From NCBI RefSeq assembly GCF_013410115.1, contig NZ_JACCCV010000001.1, forward strand, positions 248,001-312,000: a stretch of DNA of 64,000 nt, read 5' to 3'. Below the pieces are notes generated by a model that worked only from the letters and a program-made list of their open reading frames with translations, made no database searches and was not told where the DNA came from. The DNA is from Tunturiibacter gelidiferens (GTDB taxonomy: Bacteria > Acidobacteriota > Terriglobia > Terriglobales > Acidobacteriaceae). This document shows positions 54,948-63,691 of this stretch, piece by piece (position 1 is the first letter of the stretch; the number at the start of each line of letters is the position of its first letter). Both the position numbers and the translations under genes were made by a program.

Positions 54948-55637
54948 CTAACCACCTGCGCCGGCAGGACAGACGTCAAACACCGGACAAGCATGGCACT
55001 TCGGATGATTCTTCGTACAAACCTGCTGGCCGTGAAGCTTGATCAAAGTGTGGTGCTCGTCCAGCATCTCCGGCGACCACTCCGCAGGAGCCATCTCCAT
55101 CAACCTGCTCTCCGTCTCCCGTGCGTCTGCACTCTTACCGACAAACCCCAGCCGCTGTGTCACCCGAAGATGGTGGCTATCGACGCAGATCGCGCGGCGT
55201 CGTAACGTACTGAAGTTCACCACTGCCGCACTGGTCTTCACACCTACGCCGTCAAAGCGTTCCAGCCACAAACGAATCTTCTCCGTGCGATACCCCTTGA
55301 GAAAATCCAGCGAGAGCGATCCGCACCGCTGCGTAATCTGCTCCAACGCAGCCTTCAGATTGATCGCCTTCGGTTCAGGAAATGTCACCGCCCGAATTGC
55401 ATCTTCGATCTCCGGAATCGAGGCATTGCGAAGATTCTCCCAGCTTCCGAAGCGCTCTTCTAGATCGTCGATGACCTCCAGCGAGATCTCCGTCTTCGTC
55501 CGCGACGAAAGCATCGAGTATATGAACTGCTTCAGCGGATCCCACACCTCGCGCTCTGGTGGGCGACCGTAATACTCCACCAGCCGGCGATGAATCTCCT
55601 CCAAACGCGTATCCGTAAACAGCGGCGCGGCCAGCAT
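54948..55637 (-). CDS. Endonuclease III-like DNA glycosylase
   Basis: Helix-hairpin-helix base-excision repair protein of about 229 residues. It has the catalytic Lys in the hairpin FDGVGVKTSAAVVNF, the Asp in ICVDSHHLRVTQRLG, and a 4Fe-4S cluster site C-x6-C-x2-C-x5-C (CTKNHPKCHACPVFDVC) at the C-terminus. The sequence is more like the shorter, divergent Nth-like proteins than classic E. coli Nth. ATG 55637 is preferred to TTG 55673 and GTG 55640. Confidence 0.88.
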   Translation of the reverse strand: MLAAPLFTDTRLEEIHRRLVEYYGRPPEREVWDPLKQFIYSMLSSRTKTEISLEVIDDLEERFGSWENLRNASIPEIEDAIRAVTFPEPKAINLKAALEQITQRCGSLSLDFLKGYRTEKIRLWLERFDGVGVKTSAAVVNFSTLRRRAICVDSHHLRVTQRLGFVGKSADARETESRLMEMAPAEWSPEMLDEHHTLIKLHGQQVCTKNHPKCHACPVFDVCPAGAGG

Positions 55638-55974
55638 CACTTCGAATTTATTTCCTTTGTAGCCAAGGTGCAACTACCGCGATCGTGACTGCTCCGTGTT
55701 CCTGACTGGCAGAGGAGACCGGCTTCAAGTATTGATCTTTGTTCTGAGCAAGCGGGATCTCGTGGACATAGTGTTCGTAACTCTGGCTAAGCGCTATGAG
55801 ATGCACTACATCGCTGGCTTTCGGGACCACATAGGCTCTCGTCATTGCTGTCGGTATGCTCAGGTTTGTGGACGCGCTCGAAGTGTTTGCTTGCGCCGCA
55901 AGGCTACCGCCTCCAGAGCGCAGCAGTACGCATAGAGCCTCCGTAGGCCTACATCATATCAAGCCTCTCTAACT
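55638..55974. other. Intergenic region without recognised features
   Basis: No convincing gene, RNA or repeat is seen in these 337 bases between the endonuclease gene and the isoaspartyl peptidase. Short frames on both strands lack ribosome sites and family motifs. Confidence 0.5.
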
Positions 55975-56895
55975 TCAATTCCGAGTCACGCCCAGTTGCT
56001 TCCCCGCAGGCGTCTGCAGTCCCCAGGCCATACGTGGCGTATTGTGGGCCATCCCCACGCGGCCATCTGGCCCCAGCAAAATAATCCCGCCGTGCCCACC
56101 CAGCCGGCTGAACAGATAATCGATAGCCTCGTGCGCAGCCTCGTCAGGGCTGGCTCCAGCCGCCACACGATCCACGGCCCACTTCCCCAGCACCAGCTTC
56201 ATAATCGGCTCGCCCCAACCCGTCAGCGACACCGCCGCCGAGAGATTATCCGCATAGCAGCCACACCCGATCAACGAAGAATCCCCCACACGCCCGGGAG
56301 CCTTATTCAGCGTGCCGCCCGTACTCGTGCCAGCCGCAATATTTCCATGAACATCAAGCGCCACAGCCCCCACCGTATCGTGCGACTCAAGACTCCCCGA
56401 AAAGGTCTCATCCGGCAACCCCGCCAGTTCGTCGGCTTGAGCCTTATACAACCGCTCCCGCTCCCGTGGCACCACCAGCTCCGTGTTGTCGCAAAGCGCC
56501 ATGCCATGCTGCCGCGCAAAACGCTCAGCTCCCGTCCCGACAAAGTACACATGCGGCGACTTATCCAGCACCAGCCGCGCCGCCCGTATGGGATTCCGCA
56601 GCCGCTCCACGCAGGCCACGCCGCCGGTGCGTAGGTTCTCGCCATTCATCAGCAAAGCATCCATCTGAACCCGGCCGTCCTGCGTCAGAAACGACCCACG
56701 CCCCGCGTCGAAGGTATCATCGTCCTCCATCACCGCAACCGCAGCCTCCACTGCATCCACTGCAGCAGCGCCTCGTTCGAGCAGTGCATAACCGGCAGCG
56801 AGCGCGTTCGCAATGCCATCTTCGTGGGCGGCGATGGCGTCGTCAGGCATCGCCCACGCACCGCCATGAATTAACAGAACTGGTTTCACACTCAT
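55975..56895 (-). CDS. iaaA: Isoaspartyl peptidase/L-asparaginase
   Basis: Ntn-hydrolase that cleaves isoaspartyl peptides and asparagine. The 306-residue precursor has the self-cleaving and catalytic Thr174 in HDTVGAVALD, preceded by a linker, and the substrate-binding blocks GDSSLIGCGCYADN and GTSTGGTLNKAPGRVGD. Processing would give alpha and beta chains of about 173 and 133 residues. No signal peptide. Divergent from the KTSC gene with 32 bases between their starts. Confidence 0.92.
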   Translation of the reverse strand: MSVKPVLLIHGGAWAMPDDAIAAHEDGIANALAAGYALLERGAAAVDAVEAAVAVMEDDDTFDAGRGSFLTQDGRVQMDALLMNGENLRTGGVACVERLRNPIRAARLVLDKSPHVYFVGTGAERFARQHGMALCDNTELVVPRERERLYKAQADELAGLPDETFSGSLESHDTVGAVALDVHGNIAAGTSTGGTLNKAPGRVGDSSLIGCGCYADNLSAAVSLTGWGEPIMKLVLGKWAVDRVAAGASPDEAAHEAIDYLFSRLGGHGGIILLGPDGRVGMAHNTPRMAWGLQTPAGKQLGVTRN

Positions 56896-56927
56896 CGCAT
56901 CTCAAGTCTACGGGAGTCTTCCCTCTA

Positions 56928-57209
56928 ATGCCCTCCAGTGTCATCGCCGCCATGTCCTACAACGACGAAGCCCGAGTCCTCACCATCGTCTATCGCGGGA
57001 AGCAGGGTGTCTACCGGTACTTCGGTGTTCCGCCGGAGGAGTTCGCGGCCTTTCGCGCTGCACCGTCCAAGGGCATCTACCTCAACGAAATCTTCAAAAC
57101 AAGGCAATATCAATACGAACGCGTCGCAGACCGCCAAACACCCGTCACCAACCAGCACATTCACAAACAGAGCACTCTGGAGAAACTCCATGGCAAAGAC
57201 AATCGCTGA
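56928..57209 (+). CDS. KTSC domain protein
   Basis: Small cytoplasmic protein of 93 residues, function unknown. The KTSC pattern is clear: SVIAAMSYNDEARVLTIVYRG near the start, YRYFGVPPEEFAAFRAAPSKGIYLNEIF, then a basic tail. ATG 56928 follows GGGAG at long spacing. Its last 20 bases overlap the start of poxB in another frame, so the two are co-expressed; the pairing with a pyruvate oxidase is unusual. Confidence 0.8.
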   Translation: MPSSVIAAMSYNDEARVLTIVYRGKQGVYRYFGVPPEEFAAFRAAPSKGIYLNEIFKTRQYQYERVADRQTPVTNQHIHKQSTLEKLHGKDNR

Positions 57210-58926
57210 CCTGATCGTGGAAAGCCTGAGAAACGCTGGCGTAAAAAGGGTCTACGGCCTGCCAGGCGACTCTCTCAACGGATTTACCGATGCACTGCGA
57301 CGAGACGGCACCATGGAATGGGTCCACGTGCGCAACGAAGAGGTCGCCGCATTTGCCGCGGGCGCCGACGCGCATCTCACCGGCTCCCTCGCAGTCTGCG
57401 CGGCAAGCTGTGGTCCCGGCAATCTCCACCTCATCAACGGCCTCTTTGACTGCCACCGCAACCGCGTACCCGTACTCGCCATCGCCGCGCACATCCCCAG
57501 CGCCGAGATCGGCACCAACTACTTTCAGGAGACTCACCCGCAAAACCTCTTCAAAGAGTGCAGCGACTACTGCGAGATGGTCGGCGTTCCCGAACAGATG
57601 CCTCGCGTGCTTGAGATCGCCATGCGCACCGCGATCAACCTATCCGGCGTCTCCGTCATCGTGCTGCCCGGCGATGTCCTCCTGCACAACGCCGTCGCCG
57701 AACACAATCTCGTTCCCATCCGAAGCGCGCAGCCCATCATCCGTCCCAACGACGACGAGCTGCGAGATGCCGCAGAGATCCTCAACTCCGCAGCAAAGAT
57801 CACCATCCTAGGCGGAGCAGGTTGCAAGGGCGGGCACAAAGAGTTGATAGCCACCGCTGAAGCCTTAAAATCGCCTATCGTTCACGCGCTCCGTGGCAAA
57901 GAATACATCGAGTACGACAATCCCTACGACGTCGGACTGACCGGCCTCATCGGCTTCAGCTCCGGCTACCGCGCCATGGAAGACTGCGACGTGTTGCTGA
58001 TGCTTGGAACCGACTTTCCCTATCCGCAGTTCTTCCCCAGGCACGCAAAGGTCATCCAGATCGACCTCCGCGGCAACCAGATCGGCCGCCGCACGAAGGT
58101 CGATCTCGGCCTCGTCGGCTCGATCAAAGACACGCTCTCCGCGCTCCTTCCTCTGCTCACAACAAAGACCGACCGCGCTCATCTCGACGCAAAGATAGAA
58201 GACTACAAAAAGGTTCGCGAAGGCCTGAACGAGTTGGCCGGTCCGGACGAAAACAAGACCCCCATCCACCCGCAGTACGTCGCGAAACTCATCGATCGGC
58301 TGGCAGCCGACGACGCAATCTTCACCTGCGATGTAGGCACTCCCACCGTCTGGTCAGCTCGCTACCTCACCATGAACGGACGCCGTCGTCTCCTCGGCTC
58401 TTTCTCTCATGGGTCGATGGCCTGCGCGGTCCCTCAAGCCATCGGCGCTCAAACAGCCTTCCCCACGCGTCAAGTCGTCACGCTCTCCGGCGACGGCGGC
58501 CTCGCCATGATGCTCGGCGACCTCCTCACCCTCCGCCAGCTCAAGCTTCCCATCAAGATGGTCGTCTTCAACAACGGCGCTCTCGCCTTCGTCGAACTCG
58601 AGATGAAGGCCGGCGGCATCGTCAACTATGCAACCGATCTTGACAACCCCAGTTTCGCCGATCTAGCCAACTCCATCGGCATCCACGGGGTCCACGTCGA
58701 TCAACCAAACAACCTCGAGTCCGCACTAAGGACAGCGTTCGCGACTCCAGGGCCTGCACTGATCGAAGTCATGGTGAATCGACAGGAGCTCTCCATGCCG
58801 CCACACATCAGTTTCGACCAGATGAAGGGCTTCTCCCTCTATATGGCAAGAAGCGTTCTCAGCGGACGCGGCGACGAGATCATCGACCTCGCCAAGACTA
58901 ATGTCCTCCAGCGAATCCTGCCCTAG
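57190..58926 (+). CDS. poxB: Pyruvate:quinone oxidoreductase (pyruvate dehydrogenase, quinone)
   Basis: Thiamine-diphosphate and FAD enzyme converting pyruvate to acetate and CO2 with electrons to the membrane quinone pool. The 578-residue protein has the activating Glu in RNEEVAAFAAGADAHLTG, the ThDP motif LSGDGGLAMMLGDL...VVFNNGALAFVE and a C-terminal segment RGDEIIDLAKTN like the membrane-binding tail of E. coli PoxB. ATG 57190 follows GGAGAAACTCC. The frame continues upstream to 56938 within the KTSC gene but without support. Length matches E. coli PoxB closely. Confidence 0.93.
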   Translation: MAKTIADLIVESLRNAGVKRVYGLPGDSLNGFTDALRRDGTMEWVHVRNEEVAAFAAGADAHLTGSLAVCAASCGPGNLHLINGLFDCHRNRVPVLAIAAHIPSAEIGTNYFQETHPQNLFKECSDYCEMVGVPEQMPRVLEIAMRTAINLSGVSVIVLPGDVLLHNAVAEHNLVPIRSAQPIIRPNDDELRDAAEILNSAAKITILGGAGCKGGHKELIATAEALKSPIVHALRGKEYIEYDNPYDVGLTGLIGFSSGYRAMEDCDVLLMLGTDFPYPQFFPRHAKVIQIDLRGNQIGRRTKVDLGLVGSIKDTLSALLPLLTTKTDRAHLDAKIEDYKKVREGLNELAGPDENKTPIHPQYVAKLIDRLAADDAIFTCDVGTPTVWSARYLTMNGRRRLLGSFSHGSMACAVPQAIGAQTAFPTRQVVTLSGDGGLAMMLGDLLTLRQLKLPIKMVVFNNGALAFVELEMKAGGIVNYATDLDNPSFADLANSIGIHGVHVDQPNNLESALRTAFATPGPALIEVMVNRQELSMPPHISFDQMKGFSLYMARSVLSGRGDEIIDLAKTNVLQRILP

Positions 58927-58929
58927 GGT

Positions 58930-59110
58930 GTGTCAGTACAGAAGTGCGCCCTGCGCGGGCGGCGGTCACTTCGTGACTTGTATACCCCTTCGCTTGGCGC
59001 TCCCGTTGGTCGCGAACGAAGATGCTTCCGACCAACGGAAGGACCACGCGAAGCAGTAAAAAGGCGTGCGAACGGCCGCCCTCCGCGCAGGGCGCCCGTC
59101 CGGCAGGACA
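58930..59110. repeat. Large palindromic interspersed repeat, copy 2
   Basis: Full-length copy with left half GCGCCCTGCGCGGGCGGCGG, GTCACTTCGTGAC and GCTCCCGTTGGTCG, and right half CGACCAACGGAAGGACCACG to GTCCGGCAGGAC. The left half is close to the reverse complement of the half copy at 31951-32031. It fills almost the whole gap between poxB and the phosphatidyltransferase. Confidence 0.75.
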
Positions 59111-59154
59111 CAGCTTCTCTCTAGAAAAAAGTGTCGAGATCAAATCCGCGTCGC

Positions 59155-59793
59155 CTATTTCGCCTGCGTCTCCAGCAGCTTCCTGCGCTCCGTCTCCAGA
59201 TAGGTGTAGCGGATGCGGTGAATCACCGTCAGCGTCGCAAACAGCGCCAGCACCCACAACGCCGGAGCCATCACGCCCCACCGGTTGCACAGCGCACCCA
59301 GAATCACGCACACGATGCGCTCCGGCCGCTCCATGAAACCCACCTTGCACGTCCCGATCAGCGCCTCAGCCCGCGCGCGCGTGTAGCTCACCATCACACA
59401 CGCCGTCATCACAAACGCCACCAGTCCCACATAAAACAAGCGGTTCCCGCGCGCGTAATAGATCAGCAATCCAAAGAAGATCGCGACATCCGAGTAGCGG
59501 TCCATCACCGAATCGAAGAACGCGCCGAACACCGAAACCTGATTCGTCTTCCGCGCCACCCGCCCATCGACCATATCGAAGACGCCGGCACCGATGATGA
59601 TTAGCCCCGCATAGGCAAACATCCGATTTGCATTATTCGGCCGTGCAAATCCAAAGAAGCACGCGGCGATGATGTTGATCACCAGACCGATGAACGTCAG
59701 TGCGTTCGGCGAGATGCGGGTCAGCGCTAGGCCGTTCACGATCTTCTGCAGCAGCCAGCCGCTGCCTTTGCCGAATGCGCTTGTCCAGGTCAA
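59155..59793 (-). CDS. CDP-alcohol phosphatidyltransferase family protein
   Basis: Integral membrane enzyme of phospholipid head-group transfer. The 212-residue protein has about six helices and the complete family motif DGRVARKTNQVSVFGAFFDSVMDRYSD, matching D-G-x2-A-R-x8-G-x3-D-x3-D with all metal ligands. It is closer in style to phosphatidylinositol-phosphate synthases than to PgsA, but the alcohol is not known. The start is TTG 59793 behind GGAGG. It follows greA on the same strand with about 90 bases between. Confidence 0.87.
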   Translation of the reverse strand: MTWTSAFGKGSGWLLQKIVNGLALTRISPNALTFIGLVINIIAACFFGFARPNNANRMFAYAGLIIIGAGVFDMVDGRVARKTNQVSVFGAFFDSVMDRYSDVAIFFGLLIYYARGNRLFYVGLVAFVMTACVMVSYTRARAEALIGTCKVGFMERPERIVCVILGALCNRWGVMAPALWVLALFATLTVIHRIRYTYLETERRKLLETQAK

Positions 59794-59882
59794 AAAACTA
59801 ATCCTCCGGGGACGATCCCCGTCTTTGCCGCTTTCTTGGTATCACATCGCCACACGTACACCACGCATGCGATGCCGTTTGT

Positions 59883-60362
59883 CTATTCTTCCTCGGGGGC
59901 GTCGTGAATGGTCAGTAGCTTGAGGATCTCAAGTTCGCGCTTGCCGTTCGGTGTAATCACCGTCGCAGACTCGCCAACCTGTTTGCCCAGCAGCGCACGA
60001 CCGATCGGGGAAGTTGTCGAGATCAACCCCTTGGACACATCCGACTCCTCACTCGTGACCAGCTGATACTTGATCTCCTCGTCCTTGCTGGAGTCGAAGA
60101 CCGTCACGCGCGAGCCGAACCCGACCTTGTCATTGGGGATATTGACGAGATTCACCATGGCCAGCTCGCCCATCCGCTTCTTCAACTGACCCAGGCGGGC
60201 GTTGACGAAGACCTGGCGCTGTTTGGCCATATGGTATTCGGCGTTTTCACTCAGGTCGCCCAGTGCGACGGCCTTCTTGATCTCAGCAGGGAGTTCGGTG
60301 GTTAGTTCGTGCTCCAGCAACTTGATCTCTTCTGCAAGCCTCTTTTTTACTTGTTCTGGCAT
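59883..60362 (-). CDS. greA: Transcription elongation factor GreA
   Basis: Rescues backtracked RNA polymerase by stimulating transcript cleavage. The 159-residue protein has the N-terminal coiled coil (about 1-75) with the acidic tip LGDLSENAEYHMAKQRQ and a C-terminal FKBP-like domain (SRVTVFDSSKDEEIKYQLV to NGKRELEILKL). ATG 60362 follows GGAAGG; the frame continues to 60410 without a family match. Length is normal. Confidence 0.95.
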   Translation of the reverse strand: MPEQVKKRLAEEIKLLEHELTTELPAEIKKAVALGDLSENAEYHMAKQRQVFVNARLGQLKKRMGELAMVNLVNIPNDKVGFGSRVTVFDSSKDEEIKYQLVTSEESDVSKGLISTTSPIGRALLGKQVGESATVITPNGKRELEILKLLTIHDAPEEE

Positions 60363-60790
60363 GGGGCCTTCCGGATAGTACTGGCGAGCGCGCAACCCTT
60401 CGCGCGACAACGCTCTCTGATCAAAACTCGATTATACGATGGCGGACAGCAAAACCACCCCTCCGCCTTCGCCCAACCCGGCCGCCACTCTCTACGAACG
60501 CCCTCGCTCATCCGCCCTCGCCTCAAGAAACGACTGTAAAATCAACACCGCCGCCACCTGCTCGATTACCCCCTTCGTTCTCTCGCCGCGGGACCCGCTC
60601 ATCCGTCAACCGCTCAAGATCCGTCTTCGATCTCTCATCGGTAGTCACAAACTTGAGTCTGCTGCGGGCCCACTCCCCGCTCAGCCGTAAAAGTCCGCCG
60701 TAAAATGAGAGCACGAGCCAGACGACACGGCCGAAGCGCGTCGGCAACCTGACGCTGACCATCCCACGCCAGAAAATACGGAGCGCGCAC
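60363..60790. other. greA-mltG divergent intergenic region
   Basis: These 428 bases must hold the divergent promoters of greA and mltG. On the minus strand there is a ruvX-like remnant at about 60492-60660. A plus-strand frame from 60439 to 60690 has no family match and looks like its shadow. Confidence 0.5.
60492..60660 (-). pseudogene. ruvX-like remnant
   Basis: The minus-strand frame ending at the TAG at 60492 encodes GVIEQVAAVLILQSFLEARAD, which matches the C-terminal helix of RuvX/YqgF Holliday junction resolvases. Just upstream, in another frame, is TTDERSKTDLERLTDERVPRRE, matching the RuvX DER region. The N-terminal part (GLDxG motif) is absent, and the continuation runs antisense into mltG. 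It is best read as a frame-broken 3' fragment. ruvX commonly precedes mltG on the same strand in other bacteria; here it is inverted. Confidence 0.55.
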
Positions 60791-61798
60791 TTGAAGTTTC
60801 TCGGTATCCTCGTTCTGCTTCTGCTCATCGCCCTGGCCGTCGCCGCTGGCGTCATCTACCTCCCCTACGGTCCCTCCACCGAGACCTTCGTTGACATCGC
60901 CCCCGGCACCGGCACCGAGACCATCGCCTCCCAACTCCAGCGCAGCGGCGTCATCCGCAACCGGCTCGCCTTCTATCTCCTGCGTCTCAAGACGGGAGGG
61001 ACCCTCAAAGCCGGCGAGTACCGCTTCGACGGCCAGCTCCCCATGACCGACGTCTACCAGCGCATCCTCCACGGCGACGTCTACACCCGCGCCTTCACCA
61101 TCCCCGAAGGCTTCAACATCTTCGACATCGCCCAGGCAGCCGAGGCAGCCGGGTTCGGCCCCCGCGACGCCTTCCTCGCCGCCGAGCGCCAGCACACCGA
61201 GCTCATCGCCGCCTTCACGGCCGACGGACCGCCCCCCGTCTCTCTCGAAGGCTATCTCTTCCCCGACACCTATCAGTTCTCCCGCCATGCCACACCTCTC
61301 CAGATCCTCTCCGCCATGGTGCGCCGCTTCCACCAGGAATCCGCCCAGCTCGGCCTCACCAACGACGTCTCCCAGACCGTCATCATGGCCTCGCTCATCG
61401 AAAAAGAGGTTCGCCAGGACGCCGAGCGACCCCTCGTAGCCGGCGTATTCGTCAACCGCCTCGCCAAAGGCATCCCCCTCGCCACCGACCCATCCGTCAT
61501 CTACGCAGCCCTGCTCGACAACCGCTGGCGCGGCACCATCTACGCCTCCGATCTGCAGTCCCCATCTCCCTATAACACCTACAAACACGCCGGCCTGCCC
61601 CCCGGACCCATCGCCAACCCCGGCATCGCCGCCCTCCGAGCCGCCACGCGCCCCGCCCGCACCGACTACCTATACTTCGTCAGCGACGCCTCCGGCCACA
61701 CCCGCTTCTCCGCCACCCTTCAGGAGCACGCCCAGCAGGTCCAGTCCTACCGTCTCGCGCAGAAACATCAACTCTCCGGAACCGGAGTTACCCCTTAG
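60791..61798 (+). CDS. mltG: Endolytic murein transglycosylase MltG
   Basis: Inner-membrane lytic transglycosylase that cuts nascent glycan strands. The 335-residue protein has one membrane helix (about 3-25), a LysM-like part with FTIPEGFNIFDIAQAAEAAGF and the catalytic YceG domain with LEGYLFPDTYQFS, MASLIEKEV (catalytic Glu), GVFVNRLAKGIPLATDPSVIYA and SPYNTYKHAGLPPGPIANPG. The start is TTG 60791, with CGGAG seven bases ahead; no suitable ATG exists. The next gene downstream is an outer-membrane-type lipoprotein. Confidence 0.94.
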   Translation: MKFLGILVLLLLIALAVAAGVIYLPYGPSTETFVDIAPGTGTETIASQLQRSGVIRNRLAFYLLRLKTGGTLKAGEYRFDGQLPMTDVYQRILHGDVYTRAFTIPEGFNIFDIAQAAEAAGFGPRDAFLAAERQHTELIAAFTADGPPPVSLEGYLFPDTYQFSRHATPLQILSAMVRRFHQESAQLGLTNDVSQTVIMASLIEKEVRQDAERPLVAGVFVNRLAKGIPLATDPSVIYAALLDNRWRGTIYASDLQSPSPYNTYKHAGLPPGPIANPGIAALRAATRPARTDYLYFVSDASGHTRFSATLQEHAQQVQSYRLAQKHQLSGTGVTP

Positions 61799-61943
61799 CC
61801 AACCGCGCTTTAGCTGAGAAGTTTGAGAAGCGCATCGGAACCTCCAGACATCCAATTCGTATACGGAACCAGTACAAAAGAACCGCGTCACGGCCTGAAC
61901 CAGAGGAACCGAGCCGGGAAAGATATACTTGAAGTTTGTGCTC

Positions 61944-62828
61944 ATGAGGATAAAACAAGCGGCGGCGATGGCAATCCTTGGGCTGGCTCCGGCGCTGACC
62001 GGTTGCCTGACCCATACCCGCATCGTCCCCAAGACGCGCCCCGCCGACGTCATCCTCAACGCCGAGCTGGAAGATCTCCTCAAACAAGTCGACGTCCGCT
62101 TCAGCGCCGTTCAGACCATGAACGCGAGCGTCGAGATCGTCGCCACCACCGGCGGAGGCCGCCAGGGCAAAGAAACCCAGTATCCCAGCTTCAGCGGGTA
62201 CATCTTCCTCAGAAAACCGCAAGACCTCCGCGTCCTGCTCCGCGTCCCCTTTCTCGGTTCGGTGGCCCTCGATATGGTCAGCGACGGCAAAACCTGGAGG
62301 TTCTGGGTCCCCAGGCGAAATCTCGCCATGACCGGCACCAGCGAGGTCACCAAACCGTCCAGTAACGGCCTCGAAAATCTACGTCCCGCGGTCTTTTTCG
62401 ACTCGCTCCTCATCCACGGCCTCGGCCCCGATCAGGTCGTCTCCCTCACCCAGGACACGCGGGTCGTAGCAAACGAAAAAAACAATAAGGACCTCATTGA
62501 GGAACCCGACTACGACCTCGAGTTTCTCGCCCAGCCCAAGGGCCAGACCGCCCACACCGTTCGCGTCATCCACATCAGTCGCGCCAACCTGCTCCCCTAC
62601 CAGCAGGACATCTACGGCCCCGACGGCACCGTCGTCACCCGCGCCTTCTACAGCAACTACCAGAAGTTCGGCGACACCCCCTTCCCCATGAAGATCGAGA
62701 TCCGCCGCCCCCAGGATCAGTACACCCTGACCCTCACCCTCACCAAGCTCACCCTCAATCAAAAGCTAGAAGACGATCAGTTCGAACTGAAAATTCCCGA
62801 CACCGTCCCCATCAAGAAAATGGACTAG
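61944..62828 (+). CDS. Lipoprotein, LolB-like or DUF4292-like
   Basis: Exported lipoprotein of about 294 residues with lipobox ALTGC (Cys about residue 21). The mature part is beta-rich: SFSGYIFLRKPQDLRVLLRVPFLGSVALDMVSDGKTWRFWVPRRN near the middle and MKIEIRRPQDQYTLTLTLTKLTLNQKL at the end. The layout resembles LolB/LolA-fold proteins that carry lipoproteins or other lipids. The exact family is uncertain. The frame opens at TTG 61929, but ATG 61944 gives the cleaner signal. Downstream of mltG on the same strand. Confidence 0.75.
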   Translation: MRIKQAAAMAILGLAPALTGCLTHTRIVPKTRPADVILNAELEDLLKQVDVRFSAVQTMNASVEIVATTGGGRQGKETQYPSFSGYIFLRKPQDLRVLLRVPFLGSVALDMVSDGKTWRFWVPRRNLAMTGTSEVTKPSSNGLENLRPAVFFDSLLIHGLGPDQVVSLTQDTRVVANEKNNKDLIEEPDYDLEFLAQPKGQTAHTVRVIHISRANLLPYQQDIYGPDGTVVTRAFYSNYQKFGDTPFPMKIEIRRPQDQYTLTLTLTKLTLNQKLEDDQFELKIPDTVPIKKMD

Positions 62829-62891
62829 CCTGCGCCTCGGTCGCCGTCGCTAAACTTGTTTAGTGACGCTTCCGCAGTCTGCTCTTTTGTT

Positions 62892-62930
62892 GTCATTCTG
62901 CAGCCCGCTCAGTGTCGCAAAGCTCGGCTT
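62892..62930. repeat. Diverged GTCAT-type repeat, copy 4
   Basis: GTCATTCTGCAGCCCGCTCA followed by a degraded tail. It resembles the head of copies 3 and 5 and lies 90 bases before copy 5; a weak member. Confidence 0.35.
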
Positions 62931-63019
62931 CGGCGAAGTCGTCATCACCCTCCCCCACTGGCATATATCGGCATATTGCGCTTTTGCTGGTTCATTACGA
63001 TCGAAATACCAGAGAAGGT

Positions 63020-63058
63020 GTCATTCCGACCGGAGCGCAGCGGAGCGGAGGAATTTGC
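63020..63058. repeat. Interspersed GTCAT-type repeat, copy 5
   Basis: GTCATTCCGACCGGAGCGCA followed by GCGGAGCGGAGGAATTTGC. Head, core and tail match copy 3 at 39833 and copies near 3.3 kb. Confidence 0.65.
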
Positions 63059-63092
63059 TTTTTCTCGTCAGCTCAAGAGTACGTTTGAAGCT

Positions 63093-63578
63093 CTAGTCCT
63101 CCGCCCACCGCGCCCCGGCATCAGCCACCCCATACGAGCCGCGCTCCGACCGCCCCTCGCGCTTGACGACCGAAACTAGCGCCCCCAGCAGCAGAGCACC
63201 ACCCGCGTCCGCAAACACCGAGTAGCTCAGCGGCTGCTTGATCCCCACGCTCCACGTCATCGCCAACGCGAACAGCGCAAACAACCCAGCCGATCCATAA
63301 GCGACATACTCCAGCTTGTACCCAATCAACAGCCCCGCTCCAAACACAATCTCAAACCCTGTAGCAATCCACGCCAGCGCAGGAATCAACGCCTTCGGCG
63401 CGAAGCTGTTCACAACGCCGCAGTAAGCCACGAAGTGAGCCCAGTCGCCCCACGAAGCCCGCGGCGATCCATACGGCCCCCACAACCCAAATCTATCCGC
63501 CACGGCCGAAAGCAGCGTCACCGCCAGCGCAACCCGCCCCACCCATAACGCAAACGTCACAACGCGAGAAGATCTCAT
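63093..63578 (-). CDS. DoxX-like membrane protein
   Basis: Small integral membrane protein of about 161 residues with four helices in the DoxX pattern: VGRVALAVTLLSAVADRFGLWG, ALIPALAWIATGFEIVFGAGLLIG, YGSAGLFALFALAMTWSVG and ADAGGALLLGALV. DoxX-like proteins are linked to thiol or quinone redox processes, but no function is proven for this branch. ATG 63578 is likelier than 63638, although no strong ribosome site is visible for either. Confidence 0.75.
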   Translation of the reverse strand: MRSSRVVTFALWVGRVALAVTLLSAVADRFGLWGPYGSPRASWGDWAHFVAYCGVVNSFAPKALIPALAWIATGFEIVFGAGLLIGYKLEYVAYGSAGLFALFALAMTWSVGIKQPLSYSVFADAGGALLLGALVSVVKREGRSERGSYGVADAGARWAED

Positions 63579-63691
63579 AAGCAAAGAATCAAACCGCAGG
63601 CTCCCCCTCCCAAACATACCGCACTCCGGAAGCCGCATCCACCAAACTAAGCGAACGATCTACGCCCTTTCCATTAAGGGAAATCCAGCCG

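Noticed and set aside
55648..55935. Small frames on both strands before the isoaspartyl peptidase
   Set aside because: No ribosome sites and no recognisable family; they may be chance frames.
60439..60690. 83-codon plus-strand frame between greA and mltG
   Set aside because: No ribosome site or family motif; the opposite strand holds the more convincing ruvX-like fragment.
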